Below, piece by piece: positions 50,735 through 59,920 of a stretch of DNA of 64,000 nucleotides. A model generated the notes under the pieces. That model made no database searches. It worked only from the letters and a program-made list of their open reading frames with translations, and was not told where the DNA came from. Every line of letters begins with the position of its first letter. Position 1 is the first letter of the stretch. This DNA is from Pseudomonas sp. N40(2020) (GTDB lineage: Bacteria > Pseudomonadota > Gammaproteobacteria > Pseudomonadales > Pseudomonadaceae): positions 1-64,000 of the forward strand of contig NZ_JACSZV010000005.1 in assembly GCF_014472415.1 (NCBI RefSeq), in the 5' to 3' direction. The position numbers and the translations under genes are program-made.

Positions 50735-51979
50735 ATGTTCAGACCGTTATCGATCTTTATCGGCACGCGCTATACCCGCGCCAAGCGCCGCAATCGCTTT
50801 GTTTCGTTCATTTCGATGACCTCGATGATCGGCCTCGCCTTCGGCGTTTTGGCGATGATCGTGGTGTTGTCTGTGATGAACGGCTTCCAGCGTGAAATGA
50901 GCTCGCGCATCCTCGGTATGGTGCCGCACGCGACCATCGTCGGCGTCAAACCGATTGATGACTGGCAGCCCGTGGCTGCCGCTGCCATGAAAAACCCAGA
51001 AGTCACCGCCGCCGTGCCGTTCACGGAAATGGAAGGCATGCTCTCCTACAAAGGCCTGATGCAGCCGATCCAGATCAGCGGCATCGATCCGGCCCAGGAA
51101 GGCAAGGTGTCGATTGTTGCCCAGCACATCGTTCAGGGGCGTCTCGATGCTCTGAAGCCGGGCGAATTCGGCGTGGTGATCGGTGAAATCACCGCGCGTC
51201 GTTTCCGTCTGAATGTCGGTGACAAAATCACTCTGATCGTACCGGAAGTCAGCACCGCGCCGGGCGGCATCACGCCGCGCATGCAGCGCCTGAACGTGGT
51301 CGGCGTGTTCAAGGTCGGCGCTGAGCTGGACGGCTCGATGGGCCTGATCCATATGGCCGATGCTGCGACGATGCAGCATTGGGAACCGAATCAGGTGCAG
51401 AGCGTGCGTCTGGCGGTGAAAGACCTGTATGCCGCGCCGAAAGTCTCCTCGGACATCGCCGCCGGCCTCGGTGCCGACTTTAAGGCTGACGACTGGACCC
51501 ACACTCAGGGCAGTCTGTTCAGCGCCATGAAAATGGAAAAAACCATGATCGGTCTGCTGTTGCTGATGATCGTCGCGGTGGCGGCGTTCAACATCATCGC
51601 GACCTTGATCATGGTGGTAAACGACAAGGGTGCGGACATCGCGATCCTGCGTACCATCGGCGCTACACCCCGGCAGATCATGGCGATTTTCATGGTGCAG
51701 GGCACGGTGATCGGGATTGTCGGGACGTTGATTGGCGGCGTGCTGGGCGTGATCGCGGCGCTGAATGTCAGCGAACTGGTGGGCTGGGTTGAGCGGGTGA
51801 CCGGGCAGCACATTTTCAGTTCGGATGTGTATTTCGTCAGCAATCTGCCGTCGGAATTGCAGGGCGGGGATGTGCTGTTGATCTGCTCCGCCGGGTTCAT
51901 TCTGAGCTTCCTGGCGACGGTGTATCCAGCGTGGCGGGCGGCGAAGATCGAGCCTGCTCATGCGCTGAGATATTCGTAA
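50735..51979 (+). CDS. lolE: lipoprotein-releasing ABC transporter permease LolE
   Basis: Second permease, 414 residues, a clear paralogue of LolC over its whole length (start [33 protein letters not shown] near the end). Four membrane helices as in LolC. The ATG at 50735 gives a LolC-like start; earlier in-frame codons overlap the terminator-like hairpin. The ribosome binding site is poor. It converges with copS. Confidence 0.93.
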   Translation: MFRPLSIFIGTRYTRAKRRNRFVSFISMTSMIGLAFGVLAMIVVLSVMNGFQREMSSRILGMVPHATIVGVKPIDDWQPVAAAAMKNPEVTAAVPFTEMEGMLSYKGLMQPIQISGIDPAQEGKVSIVAQHIVQGRLDALKPGEFGVVIGEITARRFRLNVGDKITLIVPEVSTAPGGITPRMQRLNVVGVFKVGAELDGSMGLIHMADAATMQHWEPNQVQSVRLAVKDLYAAPKVSSDIAAGLGADFKADDWTHTQGSLFSAMKMEKTMIGLLLLMIVAVAAFNIIATLIMVVNDKGADIAILRTIGATPRQIMAIFMVQGTVIGIVGTLIGGVLGVIAALNVSELVGWVERVTGQHIFSSDVYFVSNLPSELQGGDVLLICSAGFILSFLATVYPAWRAAKIEPAHALRYS

Positions 51980-51992
51980 ACTCTGAAAACGC

Positions 51993-52014
51993 CATCGCGG
52001 GCAAGCCCGCGATG
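51993..52014. repeat. REP-like palindrome
   Basis: CATCGCGGGC-AA-GCCCGCGATG, a perfect inverted repeat, followed by a second hairpin AGGCC/GGCCT. It lies between the convergent lolE and copS genes and has no T-tract. Confidence 0.75.
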
Positions 52015-52032
52015 AGGCCAGCAGTACAGGCC

Positions 52033-53382
52033 TCAATCTTCCTTAGGCAACTCAATCACAAACCGCGTCCAGCCCTCAGCCGATTCGCAATGAATCTGCC
52101 CACCATGGGCCCGGACAATCGATTGAGTAATCGCCAGCCCCAACCCCGCATGTTCACTGCTGCCTTCCTGCCGCGCCGGATCCGCCCGATAAAACCGGTC
52201 GAACAACCTCGGTAACTGGTCTGCCGAAATCCCTTCACCACGGTTCTCGACGGATATTCGCACTGCGTTCGCTTGATCGAGGATTGATAAGCGCACCACA
52301 CCTTCAGTTGGCGTAAACCGCAGCGCGTTATCCAGCAAGTTCGACAAGGCCCGGCGCAACATGCTGCGATCACCTTCGATTCGTGCATGCCCTTCACGAG
52401 TCAGTGTCACCCCTGCGTCCTCAGCCAAGGGCGCAAAAAACTCTATCAGCGCCTCCGCTTCGTCCGCCAACTCCAATGGCTCACGCTTGGGCATTAACAA
52501 ACCGTGATCGGCCTTGGCCAGGTACAACATGTCGTTGACCAGTTGCGCCATCCATTGCAGTTCTTCGAGATTGCTGTGCAGCGCTTCGCGGTAATCCTCA
52601 ATCGGCCGTGGGCGGGTGAGGGTGACTTGGGTGTGGGTCAGCAGATTCGACAACGGCGTGCGCAGTTCATGGGCGATGTCGGCCGAAAACGCCGAAAGCC
52701 GCTGAAACGAGTCGTCGAGGCGTCCGAGCATGGCGTTGAAGCTGTGGGCCATTTCCGCAAGCTCTGGCGGCATTTGCGCTTCCGGCAGTCGGGCATTGAG
52801 CGACTGCGCCGAAATCCCACGGGCTACTGCGCTCATGCGCCGCAACGGTCGTAAACCGCTGCGTGCTGCCCAAGCGCCCAGCAGCGCGGTGGCCAGTGCT
52901 GACAATCCGACGGTCAGCCAGATCAAATGCTGCATACGTTGCAGGAAGTGTTGGTGATGAGTGATGTCCAGTAACAGCGTCAATTGTGGCGAGTCGGTTT
53001 TATCCGGGTAGAGCGGGGCGTTGAGAACGCGGTAGTCGGCGCCGTCATCGCTGATGGTCGACAGACCATTTTTTCGCGGCAAGTCTTGCGGTATGCGGGG
53101 CGAACTGTCGAACCAGAGCTGCCCCTGGGCCCCGGTGATACGCAGGGAAAGATCAGCCTGCCGGCTCAGCTCATCGGCCAGTCGTGCCTGGCTTTCACTG
53201 GGCTGAACATCCTGCAGGGCCCGGCGCAGGCCGATCAGTTTGCTGTCCAGTTGTTGCTGGTCGAGTTCGATGAAGTGCGCCTCGCTGGCACGATTGAACA
53301 GCACCCCGGCAAACAGCGAAACCACGGCGGTACAAGCGGCAAACAACAAGGCCAGGCGCGAACTCAGGGACAACCGGCGCAT
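52033..53382 (-). CDS. copS: copper/heavy-metal sensor histidine kinase (CopS/CusS type)
   Basis: Membrane-bound kinase of 449 residues. Two membrane helices (about residues 8-28 and 152-172) flank a periplasmic sensor loop. A HAMP segment precedes the H-box with phosphorylated H238 in A-D-I-A-H-E-L-R-T-P, then the N box L-L-D-N-A-L-R-F and G-L-G-L-A-I-T-Q. The start overlaps the response regulator stop by one base, a tight operon. Copper specificity is inferred from the divergent cupredoxin and from P. aeruginosa PA2810. Confidence 0.9.
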   Translation of the reverse strand: MRRLSLSSRLALLFAACTAVVSLFAGVLFNRASEAHFIELDQQQLDSKLIGLRRALQDVQPSESQARLADELSRQADLSLRITGAQGQLWFDSSPRIPQDLPRKNGLSTISDDGADYRVLNAPLYPDKTDSPQLTLLLDITHHQHFLQRMQHLIWLTVGLSALATALLGAWAARSGLRPLRRMSAVARGISAQSLNARLPEAQMPPELAEMAHSFNAMLGRLDDSFQRLSAFSADIAHELRTPLSNLLTHTQVTLTRPRPIEDYREALHSNLEELQWMAQLVNDMLYLAKADHGLLMPKREPLELADEAEALIEFFAPLAEDAGVTLTREGHARIEGDRSMLRRALSNLLDNALRFTPTEGVVRLSILDQANAVRISVENRGEGISADQLPRLFDRFYRADPARQEGSSEHAGLGLAITQSIVRAHGGQIHCESAEGWTRFVIELPKED

Positions 53383-54062
53383 CAGGCTGAGCGCTCTTCA
53401 AGCACGTAACCCATGCCTCGCACGGTGTGGATCAGTTTGTTGGGGAATTCGTCGTCGATCTTCAGGCGCAGTCGGCGGATGGCTACTTCGATGACATTGG
53501 TGTCACTGTCGAAATTCATGTCCCAGACTTGCGAGGCGATCAGCGATTTAGGCAGCACTTCGCCCTGGCGGCGCAGAAGCATCTCCAGCAGGGCGAACTC
53601 CTTGGCAGTCAGGTCGATGCGCTGGCCACTGCGTTCGACCCGGCGTCGAATCAGATCAAGACGCAGGTCGGCCAGTTGCAGGCTGGTTTCCACAGCAACG
53701 GCGCTGCCACGGCGCAACAGGCTGCGCACCCGGGCCAGCAGTTCGGAGAAGGCGAAAGGTTTGACCAGATAGTCGTCGGCACCGAGTTCGAGGCCGTGCA
53801 CTCTGTCCTCCACTGTGTCTTTGGCCGTCAGAAAAAGTACCGGCGTATCGAGCCCGGCACTGCGCACCGCTTGCAGGATCTGCCAGCCATTGCGTCCTGG
53901 CAGCATCACGTCGAGGATCAACAGTGCGTAATCACCGCTCAGGGCCAATTGCTGGCCGCTGTCGCCGTCGGCCACCAGTTCGGTGTTGAAACCGGCCTCG
54001 GTCAGGCCCTGACGCAGGTATTGGCCGGTTTTCGCTTGGTCTTCGACGATCAACAGTTTCAT
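53382..54062 (-). CDS. copR: copper response regulator CopR
   Basis: OmpR-type regulator of 226 residues: receiver domain with phosphoacceptor D51, acidic pair E7/D8 and the winged-helix DNA-binding C-terminus ([14 protein letters not shown]). The ATG at 54062 begins the receiver directly; the longer in-frame reading upstream has no matching fold. It is first in the copRS operon and divergent from the cupredoxin gene, with a TGACAA/TTGTAA dyad between. Confidence 0.93.
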   Translation of the reverse strand: MKLLIVEDQAKTGQYLRQGLTEAGFNTELVADGDSGQQLALSGDYALLILDVMLPGRNGWQILQAVRSAGLDTPVLFLTAKDTVEDRVHGLELGADDYLVKPFAFSELLARVRSLLRRGSAVAVETSLQLADLRLDLIRRRVERSGQRIDLTAKEFALLEMLLRRQGEVLPKSLIASQVWDMNFDSDTNVIEVAIRRLRLKIDDEFPNKLIHTVRGMGYVLEERSA

Positions 54063-54139
54063 GGGCGACTCGGTGTGTAGGAACTCGGATTTTAGGAACT
54101 CAGGCTTTATAACGTGAGAGCAGGCGACAAATGCCAACC

Positions 54140-54153
54140 TGACAAAGTTGTAA
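54140..54153. promoter_or_regulatory. CopR-type box
   Basis: TGACAA-AG-TTGTAA, a near-perfect dyad like CopR/CusR operators (TGACAA-N2-TTGTCA), centred in the divergent region between copR and the cupredoxin gene. A TGTCAG half lies at 54159-54165. Confidence 0.7.
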
Positions 54154-54231
54154 TCTGCCTGTCAGGTAGATGCCAGCGCAGGCGCGCTAGAGTTTCCCAC
54201 AGGCTGAACCTTATCTTGTGGGAGTACGACT

Positions 54232-54765
54232 ATGTTTTTGCGTAAACCTTTGGCCTTGGCCGCGTGTTTGCTGGCGCTGAGCTCGCCTGTTTGGGCAGGG
54301 CCGGCACACACCTACGACTTTGGCCAATCGGCGCCTGCGGCCAACGCCACGCGCAGCATCGAAGTGGTGATGGGCGACATGTCGTTCGATCCGAAAACCA
54401 TTCAGATCAAGGCCGGTGAGACCGTTCGCTTTGTGCTGGTGAATAAAGGTCAATTGCTACACGAATTCAACCTCGGTGACGCGGCGATGCACGCCGAGCA
54501 TCAGCAGGAAATGTTGCAGATGCAGCAAAGTGGCATGCTCACGCCTACCGGTATGAAAGAAATGTCCCACAATATGGCGGGCATGGACCACGCTGCGATG
54601 GGCCATGGCATGAAGCATGACGACCCGAACAGTGTGTTGGTCGAGCCGGGCAAAACCGCCGAGCTGATCTGGACCTTCAGTAAAGCCACCAGCCTGGAAT
54701 TTGCCTGCAATATCCCCGGTCATTATCAGGCGGGCATGGTCGGCAAACTGACTGTCAGTCAGTAA
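54232..54765 (+). CDS. periplasmic copper-binding cupredoxin
   Basis: Exported 177-residue protein with signal peptide (about 22 residues, ending V-W-A). Cupredoxin fold with type 1 ligands H77 (L-L-H-E-F), C159, H164 and M169 (C-N-I-P-G-H, then Q-A-G-M). Between strands lies a Met/His-rich insert (residues 84-126, many M-x-x-M and H-x-x-M patterns) that may bind extra copper. The gene is divergent from copRS, with a shared operator, so it is probably induced by copper; the homologue beside copRS in P. aeruginosa is PA2807. Confidence 0.92.
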   Translation: MFLRKPLALAACLLALSSPVWAGPAHTYDFGQSAPAANATRSIEVVMGDMSFDPKTIQIKAGETVRFVLVNKGQLLHEFNLGDAAMHAEHQQEMLQMQQSGMLTPTGMKEMSHNMAGMDHAAMGHGMKHDDPNSVLVEPGKTAELIWTFSKATSLEFACNIPGHYQAGMVGKLTVSQ

Positions 54766-54826
54766 GCACTCAAAGGCGCGGGCAAAGGCTGGTAGAATCC
54801 GCTGATTATTCAGTCAGGTTTCCGCC

Positions 54827-55657
54827 ATGCATCCCGCAGCCGAACATTCGCCGCTGGGCAAATCCAGCGAATACATCGCCACGTACACACCGTCTCTGCT
54901 TTTCCCGATCCCGCGCACCGCGAAATGGGCCGAGTTGGGCCTGACCGCCGATACCCTGCCTTATAAGGGCGTGGACTTCTGGAACTGCTTCGAACTGTCG
55001 TGGCTGTTGCCGTCGGGCAAACCGGTGGTGGCCATCGGCGAGTTCAGCATTCCGGCGGATTCGCCGAACATCATCGAATCGAAGTCGTTCAAGCTGTACC
55101 TGAATTCGCTGAACCAGACGCCGTTCGCTGACGTTGCCAGCCTGGAAGCGACGCTGGTCAAGGATCTGTCTGCCGCTGCCGGCAAACCGGTGGGCGTGCG
55201 GGTTCGCAGTCTTAAAGACGTGGAAGCCGAAGGTGTCGTGGCGTTGCCGGGTGTGTGCATCGACGATCTGGATATCAGCGTCAGCAACTACGAGCATCCG
55301 CGTCCGGAACTGCTGCGTTGTGATGATTCGAAGGTTGTGGAGGAGAGCGTGCATAGCCACTTGCTCAAATCCAACTGCCCGGTGACCAGTCAGCCGGACT
55401 GGGGCAGTGTCGTGGTGGAATATCGCGGCGCGGCGCTGGATCATGCCAGTCTGCTGGAGTACATCGTCAGTTTCCGCCAGCACTCGGACTTCCATGAGCA
55501 GTGTGTCGAGCGGATCTTCCTCGATCTGCAACGGTTGCTGAAACCGGAGAAGTTGACGGTGTTTGCGCGGTATGTGCGTCGTGGCGGGCTGGATATTAAC
55601 CCGTATCGCAGCACTGAGAGTTTGCAACTGCCGAACCATCGTCTGGTTCGCCAGTAA
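54827..55657 (+). CDS. queF: NADPH-dependent 7-cyano-7-deazaguanine reductase QueF
   Basis: Enzyme of queuosine synthesis reducing the nitrile preQ0 to preQ1. Length of 276 residues indicates the two-domain (E. coli) type. The thioimide-forming C184 lies in [13 protein letters not shown] and the NADPH motif ([11 protein letters not shown]) is present in the N-terminal half. It has a weak AGG site. A strong terminator follows. Confidence 0.97.
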   Translation: MHPAAEHSPLGKSSEYIATYTPSLLFPIPRTAKWAELGLTADTLPYKGVDFWNCFELSWLLPSGKPVVAIGEFSIPADSPNIIESKSFKLYLNSLNQTPFADVASLEATLVKDLSAAAGKPVGVRVRSLKDVEAEGVVALPGVCIDDLDISVSNYEHPRPELLRCDDSKVVEESVHSHLLKSNCPVTSQPDWGSVVVEYRGAALDHASLLEYIVSFRQHSDFHEQCVERIFLDLQRLLKPEKLTVFARYVRRGGLDINPYRSTESLQLPNHRLVRQ

Positions 55658-55675
55658 GACCTACAGGCAGAAATG

Positions 55676-55708
55676 AAAAAGCCCTGTCAGTGATGGCAGG
55701 GCTTTTTG
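55676..55708. terminator. bidirectional terminator after queF
   Basis: AAAAAGCCCTGTCA, loop, TGGCAGGGCTTTTT. A-tract and T-tract allow function for queF and for the DUF4404 gene on the other strand. Confidence 0.92.
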
Positions 55709-55722
55709 CGTTTCGGCGGGAA

Positions 55723-55986
55723 TCAGATCCCCATGCTGCCCAGTGTATTGATGATGTTGCGCAGCGTGCCAGCAATGGCAGGGTGTTCGACTTCAAAGCG
55801 TTCGACGGCCAGGTTCACGCCATCAGCGAGGCTGGCATCCTGGGTCTTGGTTTCGAGTTCAAGCTCCAACTCGATCTGCTGCATCAGCGTATGCAGATCT
55901 TCCCGTTCGGCTTCAGTCAGTGGCGGATTCTGTTCCAACTGCTCGCGCAGGGTATCTAGCTGTTTCTGCAATTCTTGAGCGGGCAT
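55723..55986 (-). CDS. DUF4404 domain protein
   Basis: Small soluble 87-residue protein, helical, with a strong heptad region in the first 50 residues (L-Q-K-Q-L-D-T-L-R-E-Q-L) and the C-terminal motif F-E-V-E-H-P-A-I-A-G-T-L-R-N-I-I-N-T-L-G-S-M-G-I that ends DUF4404 members. Function unknown. The ATG at 55986 has AAGGAA. Confidence 0.9.
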   Translation of the reverse strand: MPAQELQKQLDTLREQLEQNPPLTEAEREDLHTLMQQIELELELETKTQDASLADGVNLAVERFEVEHPAIAGTLRNIINTLGSMGI

Positions 55987-56095
55987 GGTGTTTTCCTTTT
56001 TATCGAGAGGCACTGGCATTGACCGCAGCCGCGCGCCAAAGGTCTATGGCTGACCTTTAGATTAATCCACTCTCGACCACCCTGCATGATCCCGA

Positions 56096-56716
56096 TCAGG
56101 GCTTTTCGCCTTTGAGGCGGCGCAGGCTGATGTCCGCCAAGCAGGTTTCGAGCTCGCCCAGATGATCGATCACCGAGTGCACGCCGAGTCCGAACAACTG
56201 CACAGTCGCCTTGCCGCGCAGTTGTTCGCGCTCCCTCTGGCTCAGGGCCTGCCATTCGCCCGGCGCGAGGCCGCACAGCGAACCGCAGGAGGCGAGCCCG
56301 ATTGTCCATAACCCGGCATTCAATCCCGATTGCAGCAATCGTGGTTCACCGCTGACCAGCACGCAGCCGTCGAGACTGGCGACGTTCAAGCTCATCAGCG
56401 CTTGCCAGCAGGCGTTGGGAGCAGGCCACGGATGCACTGTTGCAGAATGTTGCGCGGGCTTGATCCACGCCGGCAACGAAGCCGACAGCGGTTGTGCAAG
56501 GGCCGGGGGCAACTCATCAAGCCAGGCGCACGGAATCTGCTGGCGCTGCAAACCGAGCAGGCTGTCCAGCGCGCCGAGTGTGGCATCGGCATGTTCGGGC
56601 AGGGCGACACAGCCTTGTCGGGCGCGGGCACCGAAATCCACCAGACAGCCGCTGAGGCCGAACAGCACGGCAGTCAGTCCGGGAGCAGCGAGGGGCAAGG
56701 TTTCGGCGTGTGACAT
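56096..56716 (-). CDS. HAD-superfamily-like protein, probably inactive
   Basis: A 206-residue protein related to phosphonoacetaldehyde hydrolase-type HAD proteins: A-V-L-F-G-L-S-G-C-L-V-D-F-G (residues 16-29) aligns with the HAD motif I (D-W-A-G-T-V-V-D-F-G in PhnX). The nucleophilic aspartate is a glycine here, and the threonine/serine motif and C-terminal acidic pair are also not clear. A C-terminal helix carries S-V-I-D-H-L-G-E-L-E-T-C-L-A. It may be a pseudoenzyme with a structural role. The P. aeruginosa gene in this place is annotated only as phosphonoacetaldehyde-hydrolase-related. Confidence 0.72.
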   Translation of the reverse strand: MSHAETLPLAAPGLTAVLFGLSGCLVDFGARARQGCVALPEHADATLGALDSLLGLQRQQIPCAWLDELPPALAQPLSASLPAWIKPAQHSATVHPWPAPNACWQALMSLNVASLDGCVLVSGEPRLLQSGLNAGLWTIGLASCGSLCGLAPGEWQALSQREREQLRGKATVQLFGLGVHSVIDHLGELETCLADISLRRLKGEKP

Positions 56717-56914
56717 GGTAACGTCCCTGAAATAACGATCAGGCTAGGGCGTGCCGGTGACAGTTGGATGACAACTGTGTGAAAGGCGACGTAGGAGACG
56801 TCTCACAGATGCCTTTATTCGCGGACTGCCCAAAAGACCTTTTACGCTTATACTAGCGCTCTTAACGCCCAGGCCCTCGATGCCCGCGCCAGTACAAATC
56901 CAAGGAGTTTTTCT

Positions 56915-57604
56915 ATGCGCTGGAGCCCTCCGCTCGCTCAGCTTTGTGTATATGCCGGCCTGCTGCTGGCGCCGTTGGCTGCTCAGGCCGCCACGGAAGA
57001 AGACCCTTGGGAAAGCGTCAACCGTCCGATCTTCCAGTTCAACGACTTCGTTGATACCTACGCGCTCAAGCCGTTGGCACAGGGTTATGAGTTCGTGACA
57101 CCGCAATTTGTCGAAGACGGCATCCACAACATGTTCCGCAACGTCGGTGATGTCACCAACCTGGCGAACAACATCCTGCAGGCCAAACCGGCTGCGGCTG
57201 GCGTCGACACTGCGCGCCTGATCTTCAACACCACGTTCGGCCTGCTTGGCTTCTTCGACGTCGGCACCAAAATGGGCCTGAACCGCAGCGACGAAGATTT
57301 CGGCCAGACCCTCGGCTATTGGGGTGTGGGTAGCGGCCCGTACGTGATGCTGCCGTTGATGGGGCCAAGCACTTTGCGAGACGCACCTTCCAAGTACGTC
57401 GACGGCTATACCGGTCCTTACCGGTATATCAACGACGTGCCCGTGCGTAACTCGGTGTTCGGCCTGAATATCGTCGACACCCGTGCCAGCCTGTTGTCGA
57501 GCGAAAAGCTGATCAGCGGCGACAAGTACACCTTCATCCGCAACGCCTACTTGCAGAACCGCGAGTTCAAAGTGAAAGATGGCCAGGTCGAAGACGACTT
57601 TTAA
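56915..57604 (+). CDS. mlaA: MlaA (VacJ) outer-membrane phospholipid-asymmetry protein
   Basis: Part of the system that pulls mislocalised phospholipid from the outer leaflet and returns it to the inner membrane. The 229-residue chain has the MlaA signature D-P-W-E-S-V-N-R-P-I-F-Q-F-N-D and G-x-x-L-G-Y-W-G. A signal peptide ends near A-A-Q-A, but no lipobox cysteine is seen, unlike E. coli MlaA. AAGGAG lies in front of the ATG. It ends at a strong terminator. Confidence 0.93.
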   Translation: MRWSPPLAQLCVYAGLLLAPLAAQAATEEDPWESVNRPIFQFNDFVDTYALKPLAQGYEFVTPQFVEDGIHNMFRNVGDVTNLANNILQAKPAAAGVDTARLIFNTTFGLLGFFDVGTKMGLNRSDEDFGQTLGYWGVGSGPYVMLPLMGPSTLRDAPSKYVDGYTGPYRYINDVPVRNSVFGLNIVDTRASLLSSEKLISGDKYTFIRNAYLQNREFKVKDGQVEDDF

Positions 57605-57620
57605 TCTCGACCAGTAAGAA

Positions 57621-57648
57621 GAAGGCGACCCTCGGGTCGCCTTTTTTG
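57621..57648 (+). terminator. mlaA terminator
   Basis: GAAGGCGACC, short loop, GGTCGCCTTTTTTG. Strong stem and T-run following mlaA. Confidence 0.92.
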
Positions 57649-57657
57649 TGTGTGCGC

Positions 57658-57957
57658 TTATTTCATCTGCAGAATCGTCAGGCCGAGCTTTTGGCCGCCG
57701 CCATCTTGCGCCCGGACCCAGACTACTTCGGTATCGGCTTCAAGCCCGCTGAGCGCTGCATGCTCGGAATCGATGCGCACGCTCAAACGGTCACCTACCG
57801 CGAACTGGCGCGGCGCCTCGACCTGCATGCCACTGCTGGAGAGATCGATACACACCGCTGACACCTGATCCCCTTCATGAATCAACACGACATCGGCATC
57901 GACCCGCATGCGGATGAAATCGCGTTTTTCGCTGTAGTCCCGGCCGGTTTGACTCAT
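57658..57957 (-). CDS. PilZ-domain protein
   Basis: Single-domain protein of 99 residues. R-D-F-I-R-M-R-V near residue 12 and D-L-S-S-S-G-M-Q-V are the two PilZ motifs (R-x-x-x-R and D/N-x-S-x-x-G), both intact, so c-di-GMP binding is likely. The ATG at 57957 has AAGGAT nearby; a longer upstream frame is not supported. It corresponds by position to P. aeruginosa PA2799, beside rssB. Confidence 0.93.
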   Translation of the reverse strand: MSQTGRDYSEKRDFIRMRVDADVVLIHEGDQVSAVCIDLSSSGMQVEAPRQFAVGDRLSVRIDSEHAALSGLEADTEVVWVRAQDGGGQKLGLTILQMK

Positions 57958-58232
57958 GGCTTCATCCTTCCATTGGGTTACGGTTTGAGCCGTTCTTATA
58001 ACTCTCGGTGATTTGACAAGTAAAGTCGTCAAGCGACCATCGGCGCATGCTTGAAACGCCCCGCGGATGGGAGTACCGTCTGCGCCTTAGAAGGGCACCT
58101 CTGGTGCAACCGTGTACGGAGCAAACGCTCTAAAGCGGTGCAGCAGAGAGGCTAGAAAGCGAATCCAGTAGTCAGTGCAGGGCCTGTCGCCCCGCCAACT
58201 ACGCCAACCTAATTCTGGCGCCGTTTGCCCAC

Positions 58233-59414
58233 ATGCCAAAAACCAGTGCCACGCTGCTGATAATCGATGATGACGAAGTAGTGCGCGCGAGCCTCGCGGC
58301 CTATTTGGAAGACAGTGGTTTCAGCGTCCTGCAGGCCAGCAATGGCCAACAGGGTCTTCAGGTATTCGAGCAAGACAAGCCCGACCTGGTCATCTGCGAT
58401 CTGCGCATGCCGCAGATGGGCGGTCTCGAACTCATCCGTCAGGTCACCGAGCTGTCGCCGCAAACACCGGTGATCGTAGTGTCGGGTGCCGGCGTGATGA
58501 ACGACGCGGTCGAGGCGTTGCGCCTGGGCGCGGCGGATTACCTGATCAAGCCTCTCGAAGATCTGGCCGTGCTCGAGCATTCCGTGCGCCGGGCCCTGGA
58601 TCGTGCGCGCCTGCTGCTGGAAAACCAGCGCTATCGCGAGAAGCTGGAAAAAGCCAACCGCGAACTCGAAGCCAGCCTGAACCTGCTCCAGGAAGACCAG
58701 AACGCCGGTCGCCAGGTGCAGATGAACATGCTGCCGGAAAGTCCGTGGAGCATCGACGAGTTCAAGTTTGCGCACCAGATCATCCCGTCGCTGTACCTGT
58801 CGGGTGATTTTGTGGACTATTTCCGTGTCGATGAGCGTCGGGTCGCGTTTTACCTGGCGGACGTATCGGGTCATGGCGCCTCTTCAGCCTTCGTCACCGT
58901 GCTGCTGAAGTTCATGACCACGCGTTTGTTGTTCGAATCCAAGCGCAACGGCACATTGCCGGAATTCAAGCCTTCGGAAGTCCTTGGTCATATCAACCGG
59001 GGACTGATCAGTTGTAAGCTGGGTAAACACGTCACAATGGTCGGTGGAGTCATCGACGAGGAGACCGGTTTGTTGACCTATAGCATTGGCGGCCATCTGC
59101 CTTTGCCTGTGTTGTACACGCCTGACAGTGTTCGTTATCTCGAAGGACGCGGTCTGCCGGTGGGCCTCTTCAATGAAGCCACCTACGAAGACCACGTGCT
59201 TGAGCTGCCACCGACGTTCAGCCTGACGCTGATGTCTGATGGCATTCTGGATCTTTTGCCAGAACCTACGCTCAAAGAAAAAGAAGCGGCTTTGCCCGAA
59301 CGGGTGAAGTCAGCGGGCGGCAGCCTGGATGGTCTGCGGCAAGTGTTTGGATTGGCCACGCTAGGGGAGATGCCGGATGATATCGCCCTGTTGGTGTTGA
59401 GCAGGAATCTTTAA
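58233..59414 (+). CDS. rssB: two-component response regulator with PP2C phosphatase domain (RssB)
   Basis: 393-residue regulator. An N-terminal receiver (D56 acceptor in V-I-C-D-L-R-M-P) is joined by a coiled coil (about residues 125-160) to a PP2C-like (SpoIIE) phosphatase. In P. aeruginosa RssB controls the anti-anti-sigma factor encoded next to it, tuning the sigma S response. The start codon lacks a good ribosome binding site. Its stop overlaps rssC by one base. Confidence 0.9.
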   Translation: MPKTSATLLIIDDDEVVRASLAAYLEDSGFSVLQASNGQQGLQVFEQDKPDLVICDLRMPQMGGLELIRQVTELSPQTPVIVVSGAGVMNDAVEALRLGAADYLIKPLEDLAVLEHSVRRALDRARLLLENQRYREKLEKANRELEASLNLLQEDQNAGRQVQMNMLPESPWSIDEFKFAHQIIPSLYLSGDFVDYFRVDERRVAFYLADVSGHGASSAFVTVLLKFMTTRLLFESKRNGTLPEFKPSEVLGHINRGLISCKLGKHVTMVGGVIDEETGLLTYSIGGHLPLPVLYTPDSVRYLEGRGLPVGLFNEATYEDHVLELPPTFSLTLMSDGILDLLPEPTLKEKEAALPERVKSAGGSLDGLRQVFGLATLGEMPDDIALLVLSRNL

Positions 59415-59896
59415 TGAGTACCGGTAGAATCCAGTTCGCCGAGCAGGACGGCACCTTCGTCCTGAAGTTCGTCGGTGAAGTTCGCCTGACCCTGTGTTCG
59501 GCGTTGGATGCGACTATTGAGAAAATCTTCACCGCGTTGAATTTCAACGCGATCGTGATCGATTTGACTGAAACCCGCAGCATCGACAGCACCACATTGG
59601 GCCTGCTGGCCAAATTGTCGATCCTGTCGCGGCAGAAGGTCGGCCTGCTGCCGACCGTCGTCACCACCCACGATGACATCACCCGTCTGCTGCAATCGAT
59701 GGGTTTCGAGCAGGTGTTCAACATCGTCAACCACCCAGTGCCATGCCCGGAGTGCCTGGACGACCTGCCGGATCAGGATCAATCGGAAGAGGTTGTGCGG
59801 ATCAAGGTGCTGGAAGCGCACAAGATCCTCATGGGGTTGAACGATTCCAATCGTGAAGCCTTCCATGATCTGGTGAATGCCCTCGAACGGCACTGA
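59414..59896 (+). CDS. rssC: STAS-domain anti-anti-sigma factor (RssC)
   Basis: 160-residue STAS protein. The motif V-I-D-L-T-E-T-R-S-I-D-S-T-T-L-G-L-L-A-K-L contains the serine that is phosphorylated by an anti-sigma kinase and presumably dephosphorylated by RssB. It extends past the STAS core with an acidic tail. ATG overlaps the rssB stop (TAATG), so the two are translationally coupled. Confidence 0.92.
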   Translation: MSTGRIQFAEQDGTFVLKFVGEVRLTLCSALDATIEKIFTALNFNAIVIDLTETRSIDSTTLGLLAKLSILSRQKVGLLPTVVTTHDDITRLLQSMGFEQVFNIVNHPVPCPECLDDLPDQDQSEEVVRIKVLEAHKILMGLNDSNREAFHDLVNALERH

Positions 59897-59920
59897 TCCT
59901 CTGAAGTGATGTTGTCTGGG

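Noticed and set aside
50747..52036. 429-codon minus-strand frame opposite lolE
   Set aside because: Antisense shadow with His- and Asp-rich composition; lolE is well supported.
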